DNA from: CAZQRP01 sp964596125
GTDB taxonomy: Bacteria > Chloroflexota > Dehalococcoidia > GIF9 > UBA5629
Reading direction: 5' to 3'
Length of the DNA stretch: 64,000 nt
Assembly: GCA_964596125.1 (NCBI GenBank)
Contig: CAZQRP010000007.1
Coordinates: forward strand, 1-64,000
Shown here: one piece after another, positions 17,684 to 26,721 of the stretch
How positions within the stretch are numbered: the first letter of the stretch is position 1
How the letters are laid out: each line of letters begins with the position of its first letter
The notes under the pieces: generated by a model
What the model saw: the letters and a program-made list of their open reading frames with translations, nothing else
Told to the model about the DNA's origin: nothing
Databases searched by the model: none
Program-made: the position numbers and the translations under genes

Positions 17684-18961
17684 ATGGCGTCTTTGAACAG
17701 GATTAAATTTAAAGTTTTTTATGGATGGTGGATTGTTGGCGCTGGCTTCTTCATTGCCCTATTCACATCAGGAGGAATCCTTTTAAGCTTCACCGCTCTC
17801 TTCGAGCCTATCGCCAATGAGATGGGCTGGAGCTATACGCATATCTCACTTGCTGCTTCGCTACGCGGCCTGGAATCCAGCCTCCTTGCTCCACTTATAG
17901 GAATATTCGCCGACCGCTGGGGGCCACGGAGATTAATATTCGGTGGGTCTATCATTATTGCTATCGGCCTAATCCTCCTGAGTAATACCACCTCTCTGAC
18001 TACGTACTATATTGCCTTCCTTATCATAGCCCTTGGCATTAGTGGCTGTGCCGTTACGGCGATGATGACAGCCATCTCCAACTGGTTTCGAAAAAAAGTT
18101 GGGACAGCCAGTGGTATAGTTTCTGCCGGCTACGCTTTTGGCGGCTTGCTAATTCCGGTAATTGTACTATTGATTGAAACGTATGAGTGGCGCATGACGG
18201 TAATTCTCATTGCACTGGGCATGCTGGTAACTATTATACCGTTGTCACTCCTGTTTCGGCATAAGCCCGAACAATATGGATACTTACCTGACGGTCAAAT
18301 ACAAAAACCCATAACATCCCAAAATAGTCAGGTCCAGTCACAAGCTATGGAATTAAACATAAGTACCGGGCAGGCCCTCAAGAGCAGAACTTTCTGGGGC
18401 ACATCGTTTGCTTTTATGTTTCACATTATGGTAGTGAATGCGATAGCTACTCATGTTATGCCCTATCTCAGTAGCGTCGGCATCACCAGATCGGTATCCG
18501 GCCTGGTAGCCACTGCAATACAATTCATGAGCATTATCGGTCGCCTTGGCCTTGGCTGGCTTGGAGACAGAATCGACAGGAGATTTATCGTAGCAGGAGC
18601 CTTAGCTATGATGGGCATTGGATTGTTCTGTTTTGCACGTGTCTCCAGTACAAACGCCTGGCTGCTGTTCCCGTTCATCGTTCTTTATAGTGTTGGTTTC
18701 GGGGGTGGCATGGTAATGAGACCAGCACTGGTGCGAGAGTACTTTGGCAGAACACACTTCGGAGCTATTTTTGGCTTCCTAACAGGCATAACAATGTTAG
18801 GAGTGGTAATAGGTGCTCCCCTGGCCGGGTGGGTATATGACAACTGGAGCAATTACCAGGGTATATGGTTCGCCTATTCCGCCATTACCATTGTATCAAT
18901 TATGCTCATCTTAACCATTACTCGTTTAGGTACCGAAATCAATCAGGCTGAACATGCCTGA
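17684..18961 (+). CDS. MFS transporter, OFA/monocarboxylate-like
   Basis: 425 residues with 12 predicted membrane helices. The opening FYGWWIVGAGFFIALFTSGG and the loop-2 motif IFADRWGPRRLIF are typical of the oxalate/formate-antiporter and monocarboxylate-transporter branch. A central loop separates the halves near 205-225. The protein at 27633-28901 is a close paralogue, including FYGWW and SLAASLRG. Substrate is likely an organic anion, but this is inference. Confidence 0.88.
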   Translation: MASLNRIKFKVFYGWWIVGAGFFIALFTSGGILLSFTALFEPIANEMGWSYTHISLAASLRGLESSLLAPLIGIFADRWGPRRLIFGGSIIIAIGLILLSNTTSLTTYYIAFLIIALGISGCAVTAMMTAISNWFRKKVGTASGIVSAGYAFGGLLIPVIVLLIETYEWRMTVILIALGMLVTIIPLSLLFRHKPEQYGYLPDGQIQKPITSQNSQVQSQAMELNISTGQALKSRTFWGTSFAFMFHIMVVNAIATHVMPYLSSVGITRSVSGLVATAIQFMSIIGRLGLGWLGDRIDRRFIVAGALAMMGIGLFCFARVSSTNAWLLFPFIVLYSVGFGGGMVMRPALVREYFGRTHFGAIFGFLTGITMLGVVIGAPLAGWVYDNWSNYQGIWFAYSAITIVSIMLILTITRLGTEINQAEHA

Positions 18962-19172
18962 CGCTTATACACAAACCGATACATGTCTTAACAACCAATT
19001 CTAAACACATCTGTGATAGACTTTCCTATCGAATGATACCGGTAAATATCCCGAGCGCAAAGTGAAACTGATCAATTACACTTTGGTAAACGCCATCTCG
19101 AGAATTAGATTGTGGGTAAGAAAGGAAGGAATCGAGCTAGAACATTAATAATAATCCGTCTTATAGTACGGG

Positions 19173-19805
19173 CTACTTATTGTCTTTCAACTTTTCCCGT
19201 GAAGCCATGTCACGAAGCCAGCGGTGAATTTCATCAAGGGCTGGTGGGGCTACGCTGAATACCTGGATATCTTTGGGGAATTGCACCCTATGCCCTTCCC
19301 TGAGAAATAGTACGGCTATCTCATCCTCGCCAAGTGTTTCATCTATCCTCTTGCTAATATGTTCATATCTTTTCGTGGAAGTCTCAATATAATATTCAGA
19401 TATCTTCGTAGCCACCTTATTGCTCACGAATCCGAGTAATAAACATCTTTGCCAGTCCATATTTTCATTGAGCAACTCCTCATTCTCAACTGCGTCAATC
19501 CTGGCATTATTCTGGCACATCTGCTTGGCGATCTGGTAGCTTTTCTGGTTCAGTCCTTCAATACCCTTAAGTCCTTCTTCACCGCTCACGGTGATCGATT
19601 CATGGTAGATCCGGTTAATAGTGCCAATCTTTCCCTCCAGGTTTCTAACCTGTTCAGTGACCTGATCCCAATATCGGTCGAACTTTTCGTTATATTCGGT
19701 CGGGGCATCTTTACCAGAATATAACAGCGGGACAAGAAATATCTTTCTTCCCTTGCTGAAGCTCTCAGCTTCAGGTTTATGTACTTTACCTAGCTCCTGT
19801 CCCAT
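19173..19805 (-). CDS. Conserved protein of unknown function
   Basis: 210 residues, soluble, mostly helical by composition. A long central region (about 35-150) has coiled-coil-like spacing (YWDQVTEQVRNLEGKIGTIN). The C-terminus reads FLREGHRVQFPKDIQVFSV, then a Pro-rich PPALDEIHRWLRDM. No recognised domain. No clear ribosome site before 19805. It precedes a frameshifted gene on the same strand. Confidence 0.65.
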   Translation of the reverse strand: MGQELGKVHKPEAESFSKGRKIFLVPLLYSGKDAPTEYNEKFDRYWDQVTEQVRNLEGKIGTINRIYHESITVSGEEGLKGIEGLNQKSYQIAKQMCQNNARIDAVENEELLNENMDWQRCLLLGFVSNKVATKISEYYIETSTKRYEHISKRIDETLGEDEIAVLFLREGHRVQFPKDIQVFSVAPPALDEIHRWLRDMASREKLKDNK

Positions 19806-19908
19806 TTTATTGTTACCAGATAGAATAATGCCTTTGACAAACCAGTGTCAAGACGAACGGTAATCTGAAAGACATACCTTTGTAAAAAACCGAAGAACTA
19901 TCTTGGTT

Positions 19909-20158
19909 TTATCCCGTTCCCTGCTCCTTCTCTTTACCGGCATACAGTTTCAATAATTGACTATTGCTCACTCTCCCGGCTTCTTCGGGCAGCCAGTTTA
20001 CTCTGCGTAACACCTCTTCCAGCTTCCCCCACTCATTGTTGTCATCTATTTCCCACGAATGCCCGCCAGAACCCCCCGTTCTCAATAACAAAATCAAGAG
20101 TCCCGACTGCTATCTCGTGCCAGCCTTTAAAGAACAGGTCGTCGGTTACATTAACCAA
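19909..20158 (-). pseudogene. Small gene broken at a C6 run
   Basis: Two - strand frames join into one plausible protein. From TTG at 20156-20158: VNVTDDLFFKGWHEIAVGTL, then DFVIENG; after the run of six C at 20072-20077 the other frame continues GSGGHSWEIDDNNEW and ends LYAGKEKEQGTG at 19909. A one-base change in the homopolymer would give an intact product of about 82 residues. This may be sequencing error, a recent mutation, or slippage-controlled expression. Family unknown. Confidence 0.5.
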
Positions 20159-20217
20159 TCAGCAGTACTCATGAATCGCAAAAAAACCGTTCACCCGGTA
20201 GCACTCTCATAATGGTC

Positions 20218-21030
20218 CTAATCGGAGCTACCGTATGTATACCACCTCTCTGCCAATTTTCTAAGAAAGATAGTAGGTAATAAGCAACCAATGAGACTTC
20301 TCACAGTATAGAATATATTTGGGATACAAAAAAAATAGGGTAAATACTTTAACTTTATTTTGAATTGATTTATCTTGCTTTTCCTTAGCTCCCTGATCTG
20401 AATTCCGCTGTCTCGTCGCATGCTGCTGAGAAGAAACTCCGGTATATTGGCAATGGAAAAATGGTTCTTCAGCGCTCTGGCATGCAGATCAAAATCCGGA
20501 GAGTAATAATGGTGGGTATCATAGAAGCCTAGTACTTCGTATAATTCTTTCCTCGCCATAACCGACGGATGCAGGAGACCACCAGTCTCATAAAGCAGTA
20601 TACTATTAACCCTGACAGCTCTGTCCCATTTTCCGATAATTCTTTTATTCTCGTCTATCCAGTATACCCACGAACCCAGGAGAGAGACATTGCTATTAGC
20701 CTCCAGGAATTTCACTTGCTTTTCCAATCTCTCCGCATGCGAGATGTCTGCGGCATCCATCATAGCGATATATCGTCCTTTAGCTACGGTAAGTCCCTTG
20801 TTCATTGATGTAGCCAGACCCAAATTCGATTGGTTGACAATCAATCGTATCCTTTCATCCTGCTGAATATACCTTTCCAGAATTTCCTGGGTTTTGTCTG
20901 TTGAACCATCGTTAATTATTACAAACTCAAAATCATTAAATGTCTGGTTCAAAATACTCTCGATGCTCGCTGCTACATAGTTCTCTTCATTATAGACGCT
21001 CATCACAACGCTTATCACCGGCGCGCTCAC
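20218..21030 (-). CDS. Family 2 glycosyltransferase
   Basis: 270 residues, GTG start preceded by GGAGGAAGCAG. GT-A fold features: PVISVVMSVYNEENYVAASI at the N-terminus, EFVIINDGSTDKTQEIL, NLGLATSMNKGL and RYIAMMDAADISHAERLE. The last contains DAAD in place of the more usual DxDD/DADD metal motif, so metal binding should be checked. Catalytic-base region HHYYSPDFDLHARALK follows. A hydrophobic, basic C-terminus may attach it to the membrane. Probably transfers a sugar onto a polysaccharide or glycolipid. Confidence 0.9.
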   Translation of the reverse strand: MSAPVISVVMSVYNEENYVAASIESILNQTFNDFEFVIINDGSTDKTQEILERYIQQDERIRLIVNQSNLGLATSMNKGLTVAKGRYIAMMDAADISHAERLEKQVKFLEANSNVSLLGSWVYWIDENKRIIGKWDRAVRVNSILLYETGGLLHPSVMARKELYEVLGFYDTHHYYSPDFDLHARALKNHFSIANIPEFLLSSMRRDSGIQIRELRKSKINQFKIKLKYLPYFFCIPNIFYTVRSLIGCLLPTIFLRKLAERWYTYGSSD

Positions 21031-21247
21031 CTGCTTCCTCCAGTCATCTTTTCAAGTGCTGAAAAAAGTCGGGCTCGCTTGCCCATGCTTTTACCATCAC
21101 GGATATCAGCATTTGATTTCTCAGGCCAGAACTCAGTAAACATTTCAGTACAATAGTTTTTTTATGTTTAGCCTGCTTTCAGAAAGATGACAATCTCCAC
21201 ACCTTCAACATTTCACTCAACTGGAAATTAATGTTCTCGCAGCATGG
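21031..21247. other. Spacer in the sugar/methyl-transfer group
   Basis: 217 bases without an open frame of note. The gap between the GT2 gene and the FkbM gene may contain an internal promoter, but none was recognised. Confidence 0.35.
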
Positions 21248-22177
21248 CTATTTCACTTTAACAGCATACAACATTACATCACCCGTCCTTTTCGCAATCT
21301 GATCTTCATCCGCCTTGATAAGTTTGCCATATTTATGTTCTGTGAAATGTTGAATTTCGTAGACATTCATACCGGCATTACGGATAGTATTGATAACATG
21401 CTTTACGTCTGCGGACTGCGCGGCTATATCTCCTGAAGCGGTATCTAACTCCAGATACAGGTGTTCTATATCTCGGTATAAACTCTGTCTCATGCCATCA
21501 ATGACCTTTCTCCAGACACCGTGTACGTCTATCTTAACAACATTGGGATGGATCGCTTCCGTTTCATTTATCTCGTCAAATGTTATTGCGTTTAGTGTAT
21601 TATTAAATTCATTTATCACTTCTTGTTCTCCCATCGAATGCATGAACCTGAATTCACGGGGAGTTATCTTTGAACTGACCATTCTAACTTTTTCCCGCTT
21701 ATCGGATAGTGGCAACTTATACAGGCGGATATTTTCGAGAGCGTTCAACTCAACATTCCGTTTTAACACAAAAAATAACTCTTCACTCGGTTCAAACGCA
21801 AAAATCATTCCCCTGTTAGCAAGGAGCTTACCCAGGTAGATCGTATACCACCCATAATGTGCTCCAACATCCAGTACTCTGGGAGCGGGACACTGTCGCA
21901 ATACTTGTGTTATATGGGTAGTAATAGCCGGTTCGTATGCACCATACTTCAAATACGTATGATAGTAATCTACGGCAATATATTGATACGGGCCATGCAG
22001 TCGAAAACCAGTCCCGCTCACTTCAGCATCAAAACCAAACGTGGTACTACCAAGGAAAGAAGACCATACCTTTCCAAGATAAGCACGCCAAGGGTAAGGG
22101 AAAACATGGTATGCCCTCGACCTGCCCAAGGCTGCGGCCATAAGGCCTAAAATAAGTGTGGCACGCTGTTTATACAC
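21248..22177 (-). CDS. FkbM-family SAM methyltransferase
   Basis: 309 residues, GTG start. SAM-binding motif I is RVLDVGAHYGWYTIYLGKLL (about 105-124), followed by FAFEPSEELFFVLKRNVELN. The FkbM signature is present as VVKIDVHGVWRKVIDGM, where the usual acidic residue (KIDVEG) is His; this substitution may affect activity. FkbM enzymes O-methylate sugars or polyketides. It lies 28 bases after the CmoA-like gene and upstream of a GT2, suggesting methylation of a glycan or small molecule. Confidence 0.85.
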   Translation of the reverse strand: MYKQRATLILGLMAAALGRSRAYHVFPYPWRAYLGKVWSSFLGSTTFGFDAEVSGTGFRLHGPYQYIAVDYYHTYLKYGAYEPAITTHITQVLRQCPAPRVLDVGAHYGWYTIYLGKLLANRGMIFAFEPSEELFFVLKRNVELNALENIRLYKLPLSDKREKVRMVSSKITPREFRFMHSMGEQEVINEFNNTLNAITFDEINETEAIHPNVVKIDVHGVWRKVIDGMRQSLYRDIEHLYLELDTASGDIAAQSADVKHVINTIRNAGMNVYEIQHFTEHKYGKLIKADEDQIAKRTGDVMLYAVKVK

Positions 22178-22205
22178 CAGTGCATTTATCTAAACGAAAA
22201 TCAAT

Positions 22206-23015
22206 CTACGGACTGTCATCAACATCGATACCGGTGTAGGTCTGGTATCGCGTTAAATGGACTGGATTAACATCAGTTTTAATGGCCAGTACCCCCGCAA
22301 AATTATACCACTTGAAGAATATGTCGACGCTGTTGAATCCGACCATATGCAACAACCTGATGTTCTCAGTGAGCGTGAGCGGCCTCAGCACACCACGGAT
22401 GCTCCTCGATTTCTGTAAAACTTGATCATCCGTCAAGCCCTGTCCCCTCTTGAAATCCCAGTAAAGCTCTACCCACAGCTCATCAAACCTTCCTTCTTCA
22501 GCCAGCACCTTTTCCGTTATAATAAAAGCCCCACCGATACTAAGGCACTGGTATACCCGCTGCAAAACTTGAATTCGCTCCGGTACATCTAAGAATTGCA
22601 GGGTGAATAACGAGATAAACAGGTCTGCCTCTTCAAACTCCGTTTGCATGATATCCTGATGCAGAAACTGTGCATTACTTGCTGAAACCTTCTTCCGGGC
22701 CTGTTTAATCATCTTCTCGCTGTTATCAATACCAATAAATCTTACATTAGCTTTAGACGCATGTTTCTTCTGGAGACGATAAATCGTCTCGCCGGTGGAT
22801 GATCCCAAATCATAAATAGTACTGTTGTTATGAACAAACCACTCGCTAATACCAATGGTCATCTCCTGGACCTCCTCGTACAGAGGGATACTTTTACGGA
22901 CATGAGTGTCAAAGTTCCTAGCCACCTCACTGGTAAACTCCCAACCACCCTCTATTGCACTAATTGTGTCATCCACTTTCCTGTACCTGGCTTCCCTCGT
23001 CATATGCCTCTCCAC
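22206..23015 (-). CDS. CmoA-like SAM-dependent methyltransferase
   Basis: 269 residues. The middle and C-terminal parts match the E. coli CmoA pattern: IYDLGSSTGETIYRL, IGIDNSEKMIKQARKK, SLFTLQFLDVPERIQVL, GGAFIITEKVL, WDFKRGQGLTDDQV, then NIRLLHMVGFNSVDIFFKWYNF. CmoA makes carboxy-SAM from SAM and prephenate. Whether the carboxylate-binding Arg is present is unclear; the aligned region reads QKSRSIRG. No cmoB is seen nearby. The start is GTG at 23015 or ATG at 23003. It sits with FkbM and GT2 genes, so it may act on a glycan or specialised metabolite. Confidence 0.82.
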   Translation of the reverse strand: MERHMTREARYRKVDDTISAIEGGWEFTSEVARNFDTHVRKSIPLYEEVQEMTIGISEWFVHNNSTIYDLGSSTGETIYRLQKKHASKANVRFIGIDNSEKMIKQARKKVSASNAQFLHQDIMQTEFEEADLFISLFTLQFLDVPERIQVLQRVYQCLSIGGAFIITEKVLAEEGRFDELWVELYWDFKRGQGLTDDQVLQKSRSIRGVLRPLTLTENIRLLHMVGFNSVDIFFKWYNFAGVLAIKTDVNPVHLTRYQTYTGIDVDDSP

Positions 23016-23159
23016 GACTCTATTTTGAAGATATTGTTACACAATCTCGTGACTCATACCAGTAGATAAAACTATTCTCTACATCAAAACCAGCACAGCA
23101 CTTGCTACCCTGTCAATAGTAGCATAACTCAGCAATAGTTGTTAACAGGATAAACTTAC

Positions 23160-23963
23160 TCAGACCAAAATAATAAGTAAGGTTCTCATATTAAGTCCGA
23201 CTAACAGAACGCCGATCAGTATACCCAGAGCTCTTGTCGGTAATCTTTTACATAAATAAGCAGCTATCGGTGCAGCGATAACACCCCCTACCAGCAATGC
23301 CCCCACCAGGACCCAGTCAAATGATTCCCAGCCCAGGGTAACTATAAAGGTCCCTGAGATAGCTATGGTAATAAAAAATTCAGCCAGATTGACCGTGCCG
23401 ACCACCCTCCGCGGCTCTGTGTTCTCAGTAAGAATAAGACCGGGTGTAGCAATAGGTCCCCAGCCACCGCCACCAACAGCATCCATAAAAGAAGCTATCA
23501 GCCCAAGTACCGGTAACTTTGCAGACGACTTAGCCGATCGGACGGTCGTAACATTAGTTTGCACATTATTGAAGGTAGCAGATGATTTTTTACGTAGAAA
23601 CCTGTACAGAATTATAATCCCCAGGACCAGAAGGAATCCTGCAACAAAAGGTTTGATGGTATTTCCGGGTACTGAAGCCAGAAAATAAGCTCCGGCAGCA
23701 CCACCGATTACTCCTGGTAGTATCAAAGGAAATAACCATTCCTTCTTTACATTGCCGAGAAAGAGGTGAGAACCACCGGAAACAAGGGTGGTGAAAATCT
23801 CGGCAGTATGTACGCTGGCACTTGCCATCGCCGGCAACACTCCACTCGCAATAAGCAAAGTCGCCGAGAAAGCACCGTAACCCATTCCTAATGTACCATC
23901 AATAAACTGGGCAAATAAACCCACCAGACCCCAGAGTAGTATTCGAGACAGCAATTTTTCCAT
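23160..23963 (-). CDS. Sulfite/organosulfonate exporter TauE/SafE family
   Basis: About 267 residues, seven or eight membrane helices. Two TauE-type half repeats are visible, with FIDGTLGMGYGAFSATLLI in the first and FMDAVGGGGWGPIATPGLIL in the second; the paired Gly-rich segments are the family signature. The ATG at 23963 has AGGAGGGTGGCC in front, better than the GTG at 23969. Exports sulfite or C2 sulfonates in studied members; anion here unknown. Its expression is probably tightly controlled by the operator-covered promoter at 23976-24025. Confidence 0.88.
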   Translation of the reverse strand: MEKLLSRILLWGLVGLFAQFIDGTLGMGYGAFSATLLIASGVLPAMASASVHTAEIFTTLVSGGSHLFLGNVKKEWLFPLILPGVIGGAAGAYFLASVPGNTIKPFVAGFLLVLGIIILYRFLRKKSSATFNNVQTNVTTVRSAKSSAKLPVLGLIASFMDAVGGGGWGPIATPGLILTENTEPRRVVGTVNLAEFFITIAISGTFIVTLGWESFDWVLVGALLVGGVIAAPIAAYLCKRLPTRALGILIGVLLVGLNMRTLLIILV

Positions 23964-23975
23964 GGCCACCCTCCT

Positions 23976-24025
23976 AATTATATATAATTATTCACAATTA
24001 TATATAATTAAATTACGGCTGTCAA
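23976..24025 (-). promoter_or_regulatory. Consensus sigma-70 promoter overlapped by twin palindromes
   Basis: On the - strand TTGACA (24020-24025) and TATAAT (23997-24002) are exactly 17 bases apart. The 14-bp perfect palindrome AATTATATATAATT covers the -10 (23996-24009) and recurs at 23976-23989, starting 20 bases downstream near the predicted start site. The arrangement is what a repressor operator pair looks like. It drives the TauE/SafE gene. Confidence 0.75.
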
Positions 24026-24106
24026 TGCCTCAGCAATCATAGTTAATACCAGGAGATTAGCTTCAAGCTTACCTATATAAAAATGATCCACTTGAATTGA
24101 TGATTT

Positions 24107-24120
24107 AATTATATATCATT
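24107..24120. promoter_or_regulatory. Third copy of the tauE palindrome, one mismatch
   Basis: AATTATATATCATT matches the operator palindrome at 13 of 14 bases, 111 bases upstream of the promoter copy. It could support DNA looping or control the divergent gene at 24290. Confidence 0.4.
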
Positions 24121-24289
24121 ATTCTTTTCATTGTAGTATGTTAACAGTTTTATCATGCTCAACTAACTGCAGGATAAAGCCGCTCAGTAGTATTCCGTTA
24201 AGCTCAAGCTGGATGTATAATTCGGTAGAGATACCGGACAATATATTGTGGAGTCTGAAACACTATAGCAGTGGTAATGAGGTAACTTT

Positions 24290-24814
24290 ATGCTCAAAGT
24301 GGCGGTCTTCGTGGTCGTGTCTGCGGGAATCGTTTTTTATTCCCGGAAGTCTTTATACAAGCCGCATTCTCACGGCTTCTATCGGTTCTTCGCCTTCGAG
24401 TCCATCCTGGCCTTGATATTGCTCAACCTGGACTACTGGTTCAAGAATCCCTTCTCAGCGTTTCAAATCGTTTCGTGGTTGTTGTTGCTTTGTTCAGCCA
24501 TCATGGCAGCACATGGGTTCTATCTGCTTCACATGATTGGAAGACCGAAAGGCAGCTTTGAAAATACTACGACTCTGGTGACGCTGGGCGCATACAAATA
24601 TATCCGTCATCCTCTGTACAGTTCACTGCTCGTACTGGCATTTGGAGTGTTCTTTAAAGACCCGTCACTTATAAGCGGTGTCCTGGCCCTGTCGAGCTGC
24701 ATCTTTTTAACAGCCACAGCCAAGGTTGAAGAGGCGGAGAATCTCCACAAGTTCGGCAATAGCTACACGATATACATGAAAACGACTAAAATGTTCATAC
24801 CATTTTTGTTTTAA
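24290..24814 (+). CDS. ICMT/phospholipid methyltransferase-like membrane protein
   Basis: 174 residues with four or five membrane helices. The C-terminal half shows the isoprenylcysteine/phospholipid methyltransferase pattern: TLGAYKYIRHPLYSSLLVLA (SAM-binding helix with RHP), then KVEEAENLHKFGNSYTIYMK. Family members methylate carboxyls, phospholipids or quinone-like lipids at the membrane. GAGGTAACTTT supports the start. Divergent from tauE and possibly controlled by the nearby palindrome. Substrate unknown. Confidence 0.82.
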   Translation: MLKVAVFVVVSAGIVFYSRKSLYKPHSHGFYRFFAFESILALILLNLDYWFKNPFSAFQIVSWLLLLCSAIMAAHGFYLLHMIGRPKGSFENTTTLVTLGAYKYIRHPLYSSLLVLAFGVFFKDPSLISGVLALSSCIFLTATAKVEEAENLHKFGNSYTIYMKTTKMFIPFLF

Positions 24815-25166
24815 GCCTTGACAGGATGTGGGCAGGCTTCCTGTGTCACACTGCTCAGTGCCCATTTTACCCCTATTGTACTTCGACTATGTGGGTAATA
24901 AGCAGACAAGGACTCAAGTAAATAAATCGCCATAAGATAGAACGCCCAACCGTAAGGCTCCTTTCTCAGCAGGATTTGTTCGGTTTTTTCTGTCCGGTGC
25001 CGGCGCACCAAAAAGTGACCGGTTGTTAACAGCAGTTTTTCAATAATGATTCAATAATGCCTGGTGTAAAGTAAAATAATTAACTCATTTACTAAAAAAG
25101 CTATATAATAAAACTGAGAGCGGTGGACCGCTACAAACATAATAAATAAAAAATTTAGAGGTAGGA
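24815..25166. other. Intergenic, probable promoter near 3' end
   Basis: 352 bases; no gene supported. An A/T-rich element at about 25080-25110 contains TATAAT about 60 bases before the lipoprotein start and is a plausible promoter, but a good -35 was not identified. Confidence 0.4.
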
Positions 25167-25607
25167 ATGAAAATGAGGATAAGGACATTTGTTCTGGCTG
25201 CTTGTTCCATTATTCTACTATGTGCAGCGGCATCGGCTGGCTGTTCATCGCCGACGCGGTCAGCTAAATCTGCGGCTGAAACGTTACTCACGTATGAAAA
25301 ATATAATCAGTGGGAACAGGCGTGGGAAATGCTTCATCCCGATAGTCAAGCCATCTGGACTAATAAAACGGCATTTATCAGTGAGTTGGATCACCCGTTA
25401 TCAAATTTGAAGAGCTTTGAAATAGGAAAAGCCAAAACTGTTTCTTCCTGGACATCTCAAAGCACCAATAGAACGTATTCAGATGTTGTCGAAATCACAG
25501 TAACGCTTATTTATTCAACTGCATCCGGAGAAGTGGAGAGGTCCGATATGATACATGCTGTCAAGATTAGCGATAGCTGGAAATTTTTTCAGCACCTGAA
25601 GAAATAG
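25167..25607 (+). CDS. Lipoprotein of unknown function
   Basis: 146 residues. Lipoprotein signal with ASAGC (Cys at about 26) follows an N-terminal basic and hydrophobic stretch. The mature part begins with a helix, AAETLLTYEKYNQWEQAWEML, followed by strands (VVEITVTLIY, MIHAVKISDSWKFF); this order resembles NTF2-like/DUF4878-type lipoproteins. GAGGTAG lies before the start, with ATG codons at 25167 and 25173. Substrate binding is possible; function unknown. Confidence 0.75.
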   Translation: MKMRIRTFVLAACSIILLCAAASAGCSSPTRSAKSAAETLLTYEKYNQWEQAWEMLHPDSQAIWTNKTAFISELDHPLSNLKSFEIGKAKTVSSWTSQSTNRTYSDVVEITVTLIYSTASGEVERSDMIHAVKISDSWKFFQHLKK

Positions 25608-25851
25608 CCCGGGCAGCATACTTTTTACTACCGGGTTTGCCTGTAATAGCACTGGCACCTTCCCATAGCTCATCCGGTCTATAACGCTCAACGGCACGGT
25701 CCGGTAATGTATTCTCCCTGACCTCAAGTCACGAGACCAGACTTTATCCTCGGTGGAAAAAATCAGGCCACGGTGATACAAACTGAAATTCAGAACTTCT
25801 GCTACCCATTAGCAACGCAACGGTACATTATGAACCTGTCGAACTCGAATA

Positions 25852-26595
25852 TTACGGCTCCCGGCTCAATTCGCTTTTTATCCTGTCGAATCGTTTCTGG
25901 TGCTCTTCTTTACCCTCTGAGTACGCCGGAAGGACCCATGTCATGTCCTTCAAACTTCGGATTATAGTCGGGAGTAAATCATTGGGAATGGAGATAAGTA
26001 TCAGGCCATCGGGAAACACCTCCCTTGCCTTCATACCGTAAGAAAAACCGGTGATCGAATAGTTCAGTTCTCCGGTAATATATGGATAAATATAAATCCA
26101 GGCACATTCTACAAACTGTGTCAGCTTACTGGACCAGATTTTCCCGGTTTCGTAGCTCATTGCCCTCAGCAGGATTTCCGCCTGTTCTATATTCGCAGTA
26201 ACAATTAAGACATCCGGCTCAAACGATATCTGATCTACTACTGAGAAGGTAACATAGTTCACGGTATTTCTTGGCAGAATCGGGAGATTGGGGTACATTC
26301 TTTTGCAGGCACGTACATCCTTGAAGACCTCCAACGCAACTCCCAGTTCCCCGCTTTCTATAACCGGTCTCATATCCACCATGCCCAACACTGTCGGGCC
26401 GGCGCAGGTGAAATTGTCCCTGGTAGCGAAGAATGGCTTTCCTTTTTGAGCTTCTACGAACATCTCGCAAAATGCCATATTCTTGTCCAGCTTCTCCATT
26501 CCATCTGGTTTCCAATATGAGAACCGCACAGCTACAGGTTTCCTGTCAAAGTCGAATTTGTCAAATATGGCTAGGTCTTGTCGAACTGTACTCAT
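25852..26595 (-). CDS. DUF169 family protein
   Basis: 247 residues. Recognised by KPVAVRFSYWKPDG near the start, a cysteine-containing NFTCAGPTVLGM, then FEPDVLIVTANIEQAEILL and a C-terminal MKAREVFPDGLILISIPNDLL. DUF169 proteins are common in anaerobes and often described as possible metal- or cofactor-handling proteins, but the biochemical role is not established. Conserved cysteines (AFCEMF, FTCAGP, VECAW) may bind a metal. It is separated by 126 bases from the nucleotidyltransferase gene on the same strand. Confidence 0.85.
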   Translation of the reverse strand: MSTVRQDLAIFDKFDFDRKPVAVRFSYWKPDGMEKLDKNMAFCEMFVEAQKGKPFFATRDNFTCAGPTVLGMVDMRPVIESGELGVALEVFKDVRACKRMYPNLPILPRNTVNYVTFSVVDQISFEPDVLIVTANIEQAEILLRAMSYETGKIWSSKLTQFVECAWIYIYPYITGELNYSITGFSYGMKAREVFPDGLILISIPNDLLPTIIRSLKDMTWVLPAYSEGKEEHQKRFDRIKSELSREP

Positions 26596-26721
26596 ACTAC
26601 CTTCCTGAAATCGGTTTTTTCATAAAGGCGGTATCCTGTAATACCTGATAGCCATCTAAACATGATCGTCACCTGGAAAAAGACAAGTTCCGCCGTTTCT
26701 ATTTCCCCGGAAACTCCTCTA

